This document shows, piece by piece, positions 18,754-27,490 of a DNA stretch of 64,000 nucleotides (its first letter is position 1; the number at the start of each line of letters is the position of its first letter). Origin of the DNA: JABDLO01 sp041749255 (GTDB lineage: Bacteria > Bacteroidota > Bacteroidia > Chitinophagales > Saprospiraceae). Where the stretch lies: positions 1 to 64,000 of the forward strand of contig JBGTBR010000089.1 in NCBI GenBank assembly GCA_041749255.1, read 5' to 3'. The notes beneath the pieces are model-generated. The model was not told where the DNA came from. It did not search any database and worked only from the letters and a program-made list of their open reading frames with translations. The position numbers were made by a program, and so were the translations under genes.

Positions 18754-20100
18754 TTATTTATCTTCAAAAAATAAGGTTTCAAAAACATCTTGCATACAGC
18801 GGTCATGATCTTCAGCTGTGTGATCGAAAAATGCAGGAATTGTTTCTGATGGGTCAACATCAATTCGCATATCAGGTTGGTCTTCATTAATATTAAACCT
18901 GACCATACCATCTACAATGGTATATTGAGGAATGGCATATATGGAAAGTGGATGACCTTTGAAAATCGCTATATCAGCATCTTTACCTACTTGCAGGGAC
19001 CCTACTCTATTATCAATACCCAATTGTATAGCTGGGTTTAAGGTAATGAGCTTCAGTGCTTCATCATCCGTTAAAGATCCATATCGCTGCGTTTTGGCTG
19101 CTTCATGGTACAGATGTCTTATTAATTCCCCTGAGTCTGAGTTTATAGATGTAATTACACCATTTTTAGCAAGAATCGCCGCATTGTACGCTGTAGAGTA
19201 ATACACTTCAAATTTATATCCCCACCAATCAGCAAAAACAGATGCTCCTGCTCCATACGCTGCCAGTTCAGGTGCCACCTTAAATCCTTCATTCACGTGT
19301 TGGAAACAGATTTTAGTTACTCCGTAATCTCTGAGTACATTGATAAGCATGAGAATTTCATCAGCACGGTATGAATGGCAATGTATAATGATATCACCAT
19401 TCAGAATATCGACCATAGTCTTCATTTTCTCAGAATGCTTTGGTGGGTCTTTTCTTATTCCGGCTTTATAATCTGCCCAATCTTTTTTGTAAACCAAAGC
19501 CTGACCAAAAGCATTTCTTATCACCTGTTCAACACCCATTCGGGTGCGTGGCAATACGCTATTTCCTTCTCCGTGTACACGCATAGGATTTTCTCCCAAA
19601 GCAAACTTAATGGTACGAGGTGCTCCTTCCATGATAAGATCATTGGGATTGGTCACACCATATCGATGCTTTATTGTTTCACACTGGCCTCCAATAGCAT
19701 TTGCTGAACCGTGCATTGCGTGAGATGAAGTAACTCCACCAGCCAATGCCCTATAAATAGAAATATCCATAGGATTGAGAGCATCGCCTACATTCACATC
19801 TGCAGTAACTGGGTCTGTAGCTTCATTGATGGCTGATAAAGCTATATGAGAATGAGCATCTATGATGCCCGGCATGATATGGTGGCCAGTCACATCGATG
19901 ACCTGTACTCCCTGAGGAGCTGAAAGGTTTTTGCCTATTCTCGTAATCTTACCTTGTTGGATCAATAAATCCGTTTCCTCTTTAACACCGTCGGTAATGG
20001 TGAGTAGAGTGCCATTTTTTAACAACAGATCTCCTACCTGAGCTGAGATTCCTATTGTTAAAAGGCACGCTGTAATAACTGAAAATATTTTATTTACCAT
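18754..20100 (-). CDS. Exported amidohydrolase, imidazolonepropionase-like
   Basis: This 448-residue enzyme has a signal peptide (1-21) and a complete amidohydrolase TIM-barrel site: His83 and His85 (IIDAHSHIA), His239/His241 (IIHCHSYRAD), His267 (CFQHVNEG) and Asp321 (SINSDSGE). TIKFALGENP, near residue 162, is characteristic of the COG1228 branch and its Lys may be a metal-bridging residue. It probably cleaves a cyclic or linear amide, such as a peptide, in the periplasm; the substrate is unknown. It is the middle gene of the operon, 30 bp after the first gene and 10 bp before the third. Confidence 0.9.
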   Translation of the reverse strand: MVNKIFSVITACLLTIGISAQVGDLLLKNGTLLTITDGVKEETDLLIQQGKITRIGKNLSAPQGVQVIDVTGHHIMPGIIDAHSHIALSAINEATDPVTADVNVGDALNPMDISIYRALAGGVTSSHAMHGSANAIGGQCETIKHRYGVTNPNDLIMEGAPRTIKFALGENPMRVHGEGNSVLPRTRMGVEQVIRNAFGQALVYKKDWADYKAGIRKDPPKHSEKMKTMVDILNGDIIIHCHSYRADEILMLINVLRDYGVTKICFQHVNEGFKVAPELAAYGAGASVFADWWGYKFEVYYSTAYNAAILAKNGVITSINSDSGELIRHLYHEAAKTQRYGSLTDDEALKLITLNPAIQLGIDNRVGSLQVGKDADIAIFKGHPLSIYAIPQYTIVDGMVRFNINEDQPDMRIDVDPSETIPAFFDHTAEDHDRCMQDVFETLFFEDK

Positions 20101-20130
20101 AATTTAGTCTTATTTAAAGTAATCTGTTCA

Positions 20131-21900
20131 TTATTTTTTAGGTTCGCCGATTTTTGAGCCCTTCACGGGAAAAGTGCCAAAATCTCCAATGGCTACGTTT
20201 CCTTCAAAAGAATCGCCGTCAAATTTAATATCGTAATCCAAAGTGATGGAATTACCACCGAAAGTCACTGTCGCCGTAAATACGAGATTGTTGCCATACA
20301 AATCAGCATTATCTATGGTCAAAAAATCATCAATGGCTTCCTGGCTTGACATTTTTACGGTCACATCTCCTGCTTGTTGCTCCATTTGGAACTTACCACC
20401 TCTTGTCATACCAGGAATTTCAATTTCATAGGACCATTCACCTGAAATATTAACTACTTCTCCGTTGTTTTCTATTTTTCTCTGAGGTTTGGTCTCTATT
20501 TCATATTTATGACCATCTACAAATACGTATTTAACCTGGGACTTTTCTTCAAAATAAGATTTATCCGTAATGACGAGGTGAGCCATCTTCCCTTTTTCGA
20601 CTGTACCATATTGCCTGTCGATACCCATCAGCTTAGCAGGTGTTGTGGTTAATGCAGCCAAGGCTCCATTTTCAGTCAATCCATTTTCGATCATTTTTCG
20701 AATATTGGCCTTGAAATCCTTAATTTTTCCATCTAAAAACGAAAAAGCAAAGGATATTTTTTTCTGCTCCAGTAAAGAAGCTTGGCTCAGATAGGATTTA
20801 ATGGACTCTTTCTTACGCGCCAATAAAGCTTCCTTTTCAGGATCTTTCACCTCTTCAGTTTTATCCTTTTTTGCCTTTGTATCGTCTTTATCCTCTATAT
20901 CCTCCTTTTTTTCCTCTACCTGCTCTTCTTTCTTTTCTTTCTCCTCTTTCTTTTCTTTCTTTTCTTCTTCTTCTTTAGGAAGGTCTGGATTTAACAATAC
21001 TGGAATTTTAAGGGCAGCCACTCTATCAACAGCAGGAAATATCTGAGCCACGTCCGTTAACACCAATTCAAATCCCAATTCTTCATGAAGGTTTAATACT
21101 CTGTGTACATCTAAAACCTTTTCTGCCTTAAAAAACACCGGTTGCTCTTTTTTAACTACAGGAATTAAAGCTTCTGTAGCATTATCCAAACCAGGTCGTG
21201 GCATCCCTACCGGATTGGCATTGTATTTTACTAAATATTCAGAAGCATTTTTGCTGTCGTGATAGAGGTCTCGCCATTTAGACATAACACCTATTAGGGT
21301 AGAAGGAAATGCTCCACGCTCAGTTTTAAATTGGGCAAAGACTCCGGTATTTTTTCTTATCACTTTATTCTGATAATTACCTTCACCTAGACTGACTATG
21401 GCTCCTTTGCCCGGCAACATGGATCCATCTGGTAAAATATGTGAAATAGTAAATCCATTCCGACGCATCTCATCTACAGATTTATCAGAAAGATCAAAAC
21501 GATCGAGAGCACTCACTTCAGGAGTAATTCCTGCCTTATCATTTGGAGGGTTCCCAGGATTTGGAAGACGTTCTCTTTGTTGTGGTTCTTCCTTTTTCTT
21601 GACACCTGTATGCGAACCTCCATCTATAAAACCCGCATATACAAACATAGAGTCTGCATCTATTACCATAGCATCAAAAGGAATACTAAGGCTTTTGCCT
21701 ATTTCGGCAATCATTCCGTTTTTAATTATAATATCCTGTTCGGATAGTGAAGTGCCGGGTTTTTGCACGACCGTCGCATTTTTAATGAAGTAGGTAGTAG
21801 TTACTTCGCCAAGGTCATTAACTCCTTGTGCCATAACAACTACAAACGACATCAATAACGACAATACCATAGCACATTTCAAGCTATTCAATTCTTTCAT
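20131..21900 (-). CDS. Exported amidohydrolase-like protein with K/E-rich insert and extra C-terminal domain
   Basis: This 589-residue protein starts the operon. It has a signal peptide (about 1-25), an amidohydrolase core and, after the usual core end GTVEKGKMAHLVITDKSYF, an extra C-terminal domain of about 110 residues (EWSYEIEIPGMTRGG onward) rich in beta-strand pattern. The HxH motif is reduced to GFIDGGSHTG, with only His97 left. Residues about 309-357 are a run of Lys and Glu inserted within the barrel (20830-20976). No other clear metal-ligand motif is visible, so catalysis is doubtful. It may pair with the intact homologue downstream. Confidence 0.85.
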   Translation of the reverse strand: MKELNSLKCAMVLSLLMSFVVVMAQGVNDLGEVTTTYFIKNATVVQKPGTSLSEQDIIIKNGMIAEIGKSLSIPFDAMVIDADSMFVYAGFIDGGSHTGVKKKEEPQQRERLPNPGNPPNDKAGITPEVSALDRFDLSDKSVDEMRRNGFTISHILPDGSMLPGKGAIVSLGEGNYQNKVIRKNTGVFAQFKTERGAFPSTLIGVMSKWRDLYHDSKNASEYLVKYNANPVGMPRPGLDNATEALIPVVKKEQPVFFKAEKVLDVHRVLNLHEELGFELVLTDVAQIFPAVDRVAALKIPVLLNPDLPKEEEEKKEKKEEKEKKEEQVEEKKEDIEDKDDTKAKKDKTEEVKDPEKEALLARKKESIKSYLSQASLLEQKKISFAFSFLDGKIKDFKANIRKMIENGLTENGALAALTTTPAKLMGIDRQYGTVEKGKMAHLVITDKSYFEEKSQVKYVFVDGHKYEIETKPQRKIENNGEVVNISGEWSYEIEIPGMTRGGKFQMEQQAGDVTVKMSSQEAIDDFLTIDNADLYGNNLVFTATVTFGGNSITLDYDIKFDGDSFEGNVAIGDFGTFPVKGSKIGEPKK

Positions 21901-22325
21901 AAGTTATTGCTATTGTTTAATAATGAATTCAAATCAAACCTTAAAGGGTGGAAAAATACAAAACTTTTATACTCCTGAGGAAGCTGGTTTTCATTTTTAT
22001 ATAAACAGATCATTTATCCCTATCAATGTCTATCATTTAATTGGACGACTCTATGTTAAAGGAGGTTTAAAGTAGAGTTGAATCTTTTTCATAAAAGTAC
22101 AATCTTATTAAAAAATAATACTTTTGAGTCACTATTTTAATAGTGTGATGAATATTAAACCAAGTATTACTATTTATTGACATGAAGTAAATCCGGAATA
22201 CCTGAAACTGCGTTGAATTAAGAATTATTGCACGATCATAGCAGAGATCATTTTTGAGCATTAAAAAACCCAACCTCCATAGTGTCGGGTTTTATTCAAT
22301 CATTATAAGAAAAAATAATTTACAA
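21901..22325. other. Divergent intergenic region, no gene seen
   Basis: This 425-bp region separates the minus-strand amidohydrolase operon from the plus-strand epimerase gene and should hold both promoters. It contains a palindrome, CACTATTTTAATAGTG (22130-22145), that could be an operator, and a terminator-like hairpin at 22265-22293. A TACTTTTG element at 22119 resembles a Bacteroidota -7 box but has no well-placed TTG. No convincing small gene was found. Confidence 0.5.
22265..22293. terminator. Terminator-like hairpin
   Basis: Arms AAAACCC and GGGTTTT enclose a loop of about 15 bases. On the minus strand the second arm runs on as TTTTTT, so it looks better as a minus-strand terminator, though no minus-strand gene ends here. 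It lies 33 bp before the epimerase start, where it could alternatively act as an insulator or in a leader. Confidence 0.35.
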
Positions 22326-23345
22326 ATGAATTGTCTTTTTCGATCTTTTGATCTTCGTTTAAAAAACACATTCACCATTTCAAGAGAATCTTACGATACT
22401 CAAACCAATATGATAGTACGCCTTGAGTGGAATGGATATTATGGATTGGGAGAATGTACAACCAATCCTTTTTACAAGGTAACCGTTCCCTATTTAGCTG
22501 GTAAGCTGTCCGAAATTAAATCATTTTTGAGTGCATATATCTTCTCACACCCGGAAAAACTGCATAAAGATCTTATGACTTTCATGCCAAATGATCCGTT
22601 TGTGTTATGCGCCGTTGATATAGCTGCATGGGACTTATATGCCAAAATGCAGGGCAAACCTTTATACCAGGTTTGGGGATTGGAATGGAAAAATATACCC
22701 TTAACAAATTTCACCATTGGGATTGACTCTATTGAAGAAATGGTAAAAAAGATGAAAGAAATGCCATGGCCTCTTTATAAGATCAAATTGGGAACAACCA
22801 GGGATATAGAAATTGTGAAAGCTTTGAGAAAACATACTGATGCTGTCTTCAGAATTGATGCCAATTGTGCGTGGAGTGCGGAACAAACCATTGAGTATTC
22901 CCAGGCATTGAAAAATTTAGGAGTAGAATTCATTGAGCAACCTGTTAAAGGTTATGATTTTAAGGAAGCTGCCATAGCAAAAAATGGAAGTGCTCTACCT
23001 ATTATAGCTGATGAAAGTTGCCAGGTGGAAGCCGATGTACTTAAATGCGTTGGCCATTTTGACGGCATTAATATCAAACTGGTTAAATGCGGAGGATTAA
23101 CACCTGCTTTGAGAATGATCGAGGAGGCCAGAATCCATAATCTGAAAGTAATGGTTGGATGTATGACGGAATCGAGTGTAGGAATAAGTGCCATTGCGCA
23201 CCTGCTTCCCCTTCTCGACTATGTCGACATGGATGGTGCATTATTATTAAAAGAAGATATTGCCACAGGCATCCATATTGAAAACGGTATATGCCTCCAG
23301 CCGGAAATTCCTGGAACAAGTGCTTCATTGTTAAATCCATTATAG
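22326..23345 (+). CDS. Dipeptide epimerase, enolase superfamily
   Basis: This 339-residue enzyme has the full muconate-lactonising-type active site: Lys152-x-Lys154 (YKIKLG), metal ligands Asp178 (RIDANCAW), Glu204 (FIEQP) and Asp229 (IIADESC), and Lys251 on the opposite face (INIKLVKCGG). The Asp301-x-Asp303 motif (YVDMDG) is the dipeptide-binding signature of L-Ala-D/L-Glu epimerases. It probably epimerises murein-derived Ala-Glu or a related dipeptide in the cytosol. Start 22326 was preferred over 22254 because the family N-terminus begins there. The next gene follows after 6 bp. Confidence 0.9.
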   Translation: MNCLFRSFDLRLKNTFTISRESYDTQTNMIVRLEWNGYYGLGECTTNPFYKVTVPYLAGKLSEIKSFLSAYIFSHPEKLHKDLMTFMPNDPFVLCAVDIAAWDLYAKMQGKPLYQVWGLEWKNIPLTNFTIGIDSIEEMVKKMKEMPWPLYKIKLGTTRDIEIVKALRKHTDAVFRIDANCAWSAEQTIEYSQALKNLGVEFIEQPVKGYDFKEAAIAKNGSALPIIADESCQVEADVLKCVGHFDGINIKLVKCGGLTPALRMIEEARIHNLKVMVGCMTESSVGISAIAHLLPLLDYVDMDGALLLKEDIATGIHIENGICLQPEIPGTSASLLNPL

Positions 23346-23351
23346 AAATCC

Positions 23352-24425
23352 ATGTCCAATATAATAGATCAAGTCGATGGCAGAATAATTAAAACGGGAG
23401 GTACAGCATTCCGATATTTTTCAGGAACATCTTATTTGGGTCTTTCTTATGACGCGGAGTACAAGGAAAAAATTTTAGAAGGGTTTGATAAATTCGGTAG
23501 TAGTTTTGGTGGGAGTCGCAGATCCAATTGTCAGTTTGAAGAATACGACAAGTTTGAAATATGGTTAGCAGAATGGCTGGAAACCGAAAAAGCAACTACT
23601 GTATCCTCAGGTACGTTGGCTGGGCAGTTGATAAAAAATGTAATTTTCGAAAGAGACATCATAGCCTATACCCCTCATGTGCATCCAGCCATCGATTACG
23701 GTATAGGTATTCATACCAGCAAGAACAATCCCAATTGGATTCAAAGTCTTAACGCTACTTTGGAGCCTATGAAAGCTAGTCATGTTTTGATTGTGGGTTC
23801 AAGCGTTGATCCTATCGGTTTAGAGATTTTAGATCCCATTACATTTTCTTCACTACCAGGCCAACACGACTATTTATTTGTATTGGATGACTCACACGGC
23901 GTCGGTATTCTCGGACCAGAGGGAAAAGGCATTTCGAGTAAAATTCCTATTCATTTGAAAAACAAGGTACTCCTATTGGGATCCTTAGGTAAAGCATTGG
24001 GAATTCCCGGTGGGTTTATTGCAGGAAGTTCTGAACTGATAAACCAAATCACTGATTCTCCTGCTTTTGGTGGAGCTTCACCGATCATTCCTGCCTATTT
24101 ATATGCATTTGACCAGATTAAAAATACCCTTTATGACAATATAAAAAGATTAAAAACCAATATAAACTTACTTGAGTGTACAATGCAAGATATTCCTAAA
24201 TGGAAAACGCATCCTGAGCTTTCAGTGGCTACTTCTATGGTTGGCCATGCAGGTGACTGGTTTCAAAAAAAAGGATGCATCATTTCTTCTTTTGCTTACC
24301 CTTCGAAAAATGATCCTGTCATCAGCCGTATAGTCGTTAATGCGCTGCATACCCCTGATGATATTGAATTTATTGGCCGTTTGAGCAAAAACTTAGAACA
24401 AAGCGTAAAAAATGATGCAACTTGA
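23352..24425 (+). CDS. AONS-like PLP-dependent aminotransferase class I/II protein
   Basis: The 357-residue protein is a fold-type I PLP enzyme of the alpha-oxoamine synthase branch (BioF/KBL-like). Lys214 (LGSLGKALG) is the Schiff-base lysine, and Asp179 and His182 lie in the VLDDSHGVG cofactor motif. GSSFGGSRRSNCQ, near residue 48, is the substrate-binding GS-rich loop of the group. It is shorter than a typical BioF (about 390) and no biotin genes are nearby. Tight linkage to dipeptide epimerase suggests amino-acid or peptide metabolism instead. Its reaction is not determined from sequence. Confidence 0.8.
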   Translation: MSNIIDQVDGRIIKTGGTAFRYFSGTSYLGLSYDAEYKEKILEGFDKFGSSFGGSRRSNCQFEEYDKFEIWLAEWLETEKATTVSSGTLAGQLIKNVIFERDIIAYTPHVHPAIDYGIGIHTSKNNPNWIQSLNATLEPMKASHVLIVGSSVDPIGLEILDPITFSSLPGQHDYLFVLDDSHGVGILGPEGKGISSKIPIHLKNKVLLLGSLGKALGIPGGFIAGSSELINQITDSPAFGGASPIIPAYLYAFDQIKNTLYDNIKRLKTNINLLECTMQDIPKWKTHPELSVATSMVGHAGDWFQKKGCIISSFAYPSKNDPVISRIVVNALHTPDDIEFIGRLSKNLEQSVKNDAT

Positions 24426-24496
24426 AGATATGGAACCTATTAAGACAACATTGATTAGTGCTGAATCATTATGAATGTATCAAATAAATTAGAATT

Positions 24497-26512
24497 ATGG
24501 CCTTCACATTGACCTCTAAATACGAACCCACCGGAGATCAGCCTTTAGCTATCAAACAATTGACAGATGGCATCAGACAAGGTATGTCTGAACAAGTACT
24601 TTTAGGTGTAACCGGTTCTGGAAAAACTTTTACCATAGCTAATGTCATCAATGAGGTACAAAGACCTACTCTAGTTCTTACACATAATAAGACTTTAACT
24701 GCTCAACTCTACGCTGAATTCAAAGAATTTTTTCCTGACAATGCAGTCGAGTATTTCGTATCATACTACGACTATTACCAACCAGAGGCTTACATTACCT
24801 ATTCCGATACGTATATTGAGAAGGATTTGTCCATAAATGAAGAGGTGGACAAGCTTAGGCTCAGGGCAACAAGCTCATTGTTATCCGGAAGAAGAGATAT
24901 AATTATAGTATCTTCTGTATCGTGTATTTACGGTATGGGGAATCCAGACGATTACGCAACCGGAATTATACGGATCGAAACCGGGCAGAAAATCAGCCGG
25001 AATTCTTTACTTTATAACCTGGTTCAAAGCTTGTATTCACGTTCTGAAATTGAATTCAAAAGAGGTACATTCAGGGTAAGGGGAGATACGGTCGACATCC
25101 ATTTACCCTATGTGGATTATGGATACAGGATCACATTTTTTGGAGACGAAATTGAGTCTATTGACCAATTGGAAATAGAATCTGGGAAACGTATAACAGC
25201 AATGAAACATGCTGCCATTTATCCGGCTAATCTGTACATTGCTCCCAGAGACCGCTTACAATACATTATAAAGGATATAGAAGACGAACTTTTTGCTCAC
25301 GAAAAATTTTTTGAAGCGGAAGGCCGGTACATTGAAGCTAAACGCGTTAAGGAAAGGGTGAATTTTGACCTGGAGATGATTCGTGAATTGGGTTATTGTA
25401 ATGGGATAGAAAACTATTCCAGATTTTTTGACGGCAGGAAGCAAGGGACAAGACCTTTTTGTCTTCTTGATTATTTTCCAGATGATTATTTAATGGTCAT
25501 TGACGAAAGTCATGTAACCATTCCACAGGTAAGGGGAATGTGGGGCGGAGACCGTGCCCGCAAGATTAATTTAGTCAACTATGGATTCCGCTTACCATCC
25601 GCTTTAGACAATCGGCCTTTAAGTTTTGAAGAATTTGAAGGTATGATTCATCAGGTTGTGTATGTGAGTGCGACTCCAGGTTCCTATGAATTGGAAAGAA
25701 CCGGTGGCTTAGTTGTGGAGCAACTTATACGGCCTACCGGTTTATTGGATCCTCCGATTGAAGTGAGGCCAAGTATAAATCAGATTGATGACCTGTTGGA
25801 GGAAATTCAAATAAGGATCGATAGAGAGGAGAGAGTCCTTGTAACCACTTTGACCAAACGAATGGCGGAAGAGCTCAGTAGTTATCTCAATAAGTTGGGC
25901 ATAAAAGTTCGATATATACATTCTGAGGTGGATACTCTAGACCGGGTTGAAATTTTGCGCGATTTGCGGTTAGGAGAATTTGATGTTCTGGTTGGCGTCA
26001 ATTTACTGAGGGAGGGATTAGATTTACCAGAGGTATCTTTGGTAGCCATTATTGATGCAGACAAAGAGGGATTTCTTAGGAACAGCCGCTCCCTGACCCA
26101 AACTGCCGGAAGAGCTGCTCGCAATGCAGGAGGCATGGTCATCTTTTATGCTGATAAAATTACAGACTCTATGCAGATGACTATTGATGAAACCAATAGG
26201 AGAAGAGCCAGACAGACCGAATACAATGAACAGCACGAAATTACCCCGACCACCATATTTAAATCAAAAGAGGATATTATGAATCAACAATCCATACTTG
26301 ATATCAGAGGAAAGAAAAAACGCTACTATGTCGAACCAGATCATACAACAGTAGCTGCTGATCCGGTAGTGGCTTACCTAAATAAGGATCAAATTGCTGA
26401 TCTGATCAAAGAAACGGAAAGAAAGATGAAAATGGCTGCCAAGGATCTGGATTTTATTTCCGCAGCACAATTCAGGGATGAACTTTTAGATTTAAAGAAA
26501 AAGCTTGTATAG
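24497..26512 (+). CDS. uvrB: Excinuclease ABC subunit B
   Basis: This 671-residue protein is the normal length of UvrB. Residues 37-44 are the Walker A motif (GVTGSGKT). YYDYYQPEAY near residue 92 is the beta-hairpin that clamps the damaged strand. Helicase motifs continue to QTAGRAARN near residue 540, and a UVR domain closes the protein (QIADLIKETERKM to the C-terminus), the UvrC contact. It verifies damage handed over by UvrA and recruits UvrC in nucleotide excision repair. It stands alone; uvrA and uvrC are not in the window. Confidence 0.98.
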   Translation: MAFTLTSKYEPTGDQPLAIKQLTDGIRQGMSEQVLLGVTGSGKTFTIANVINEVQRPTLVLTHNKTLTAQLYAEFKEFFPDNAVEYFVSYYDYYQPEAYITYSDTYIEKDLSINEEVDKLRLRATSSLLSGRRDIIIVSSVSCIYGMGNPDDYATGIIRIETGQKISRNSLLYNLVQSLYSRSEIEFKRGTFRVRGDTVDIHLPYVDYGYRITFFGDEIESIDQLEIESGKRITAMKHAAIYPANLYIAPRDRLQYIIKDIEDELFAHEKFFEAEGRYIEAKRVKERVNFDLEMIRELGYCNGIENYSRFFDGRKQGTRPFCLLDYFPDDYLMVIDESHVTIPQVRGMWGGDRARKINLVNYGFRLPSALDNRPLSFEEFEGMIHQVVYVSATPGSYELERTGGLVVEQLIRPTGLLDPPIEVRPSINQIDDLLEEIQIRIDREERVLVTTLTKRMAEELSSYLNKLGIKVRYIHSEVDTLDRVEILRDLRLGEFDVLVGVNLLREGLDLPEVSLVAIIDADKEGFLRNSRSLTQTAGRAARNAGGMVIFYADKITDSMQMTIDETNRRRARQTEYNEQHEITPTTIFKSKEDIMNQQSILDIRGKKKRYYVEPDHTTVAADPVVAYLNKDQIADLIKETERKMKMAAKDLDFISAAQFRDELLDLKKKLV

Positions 26513-26665
26513 CAACATCCAGTTCTTCAGTTTTAAATTCGATTTGACCAAACACTAAATTAAGCGATTAAACCATCGGAAATAAGTGACGTCCAATAGA
26601 ACGATACAAATGGTATTATATCAAACTTATCCACTATATTGCTTAACTACACAAATGAACTACAT

Positions 26666-27418
26666 ATGAAAATTTATTTATTTTTACTTCTATTATTTTT
26701 TTCTTTTGATGTAGTACATGCTCAGGTACTTTCAGGTGAAATCACATATGAGGAAAAAAGAGATTTGCATAGAAATATACCTGAAGAAATGTCTTCCATG
26801 AAAAGCCGCATCCCCGAATTTATTACTACCTCTCATAAACTTATTTTCAGTAAAGATGCCTCTTCGTATTCTCCGATAAAAAATACCCAAACCAATAATC
26901 CCCCTCCCGGAGAAGGAGGAAACAGATGGATGATGCGATTCGCCAGCCAAATGGAAAATGAAATTTACACTGATATTGAAACAGGTATGAGTTTGGAAAC
27001 CAGAGAATTTTTAGGGAAAACCTTTCTTATAGACGGTGAAAATACACCTAGAAAATGGAAGTTGACAGGAGAGAGTATGATGGTAGGTGATTATTTCTGT
27101 CAAAAGGCAACATACAAAGATGAAAACGAAGAAATTTTTGTTTGGTTTACTCCCATGATTCCTGTTTCAACAGGGCCTGAAAATTATAATGGCTTGCCGG
27201 GATTAATACTTTTTGTAGATATAAATGGTGAGGAAAAAACATTGACTGCCACAAATATTGTATCCAGACCTATAGACAAAAAAGAGATCTCTAAACCTAC
27301 CAAAGGTGAAAAAATATCTAAAGAAAAGTTTGAAGAAATGAGGGAGGAAAAAATGAAAGAAATGCAGATGGAAAGAGGAGGTCATGGCATGAGATTTATT
27401 ATGAGAAGCGGAGAATAA
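26666..27418 (+). CDS. GLPGLI family exported protein
   Basis: This protein of about 250 residues has a signal peptide (MKIYLFLLLLFFSFDVVHAQ) and the family-defining motif YNGLPGLIL near residue 184. It ends in a charged, Met-rich tail (EKMKEMQMERGGHG). GLPGLI proteins are Bacteroidota-specific periplasmic or surface proteins of unknown function, usually encoded beside an outer-membrane beta-barrel protein, as here. The ATG at 26666 was chosen over a TTG at 26639 because the signal peptide begins there. The partner gene follows after 72 bp. Confidence 0.9.
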   Translation: MKIYLFLLLLFFSFDVVHAQVLSGEITYEEKRDLHRNIPEEMSSMKSRIPEFITTSHKLIFSKDASSYSPIKNTQTNNPPPGEGGNRWMMRFASQMENEIYTDIETGMSLETREFLGKTFLIDGENTPRKWKLTGESMMVGDYFCQKATYKDENEEIFVWFTPMIPVSTGPENYNGLPGLILFVDINGEEKTLTATNIVSRPIDKKEISKPTKGEKISKEKFEEMREEKMKEMQMERGGHGMRFIMRSGE

Positions 27419-27490
27419 TCTTGCATTCAAATATAAACACCCATTATACATTTTATTTAATTTAATTGTAATCATCGAAACTATAAACGA

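Noticed and set aside
22067..22273. Minus-strand 68-codon frame in the epimerase upstream region
   Set aside because: AT-rich, no motif, and it crosses the palindrome and hairpin; no supporting start signal.
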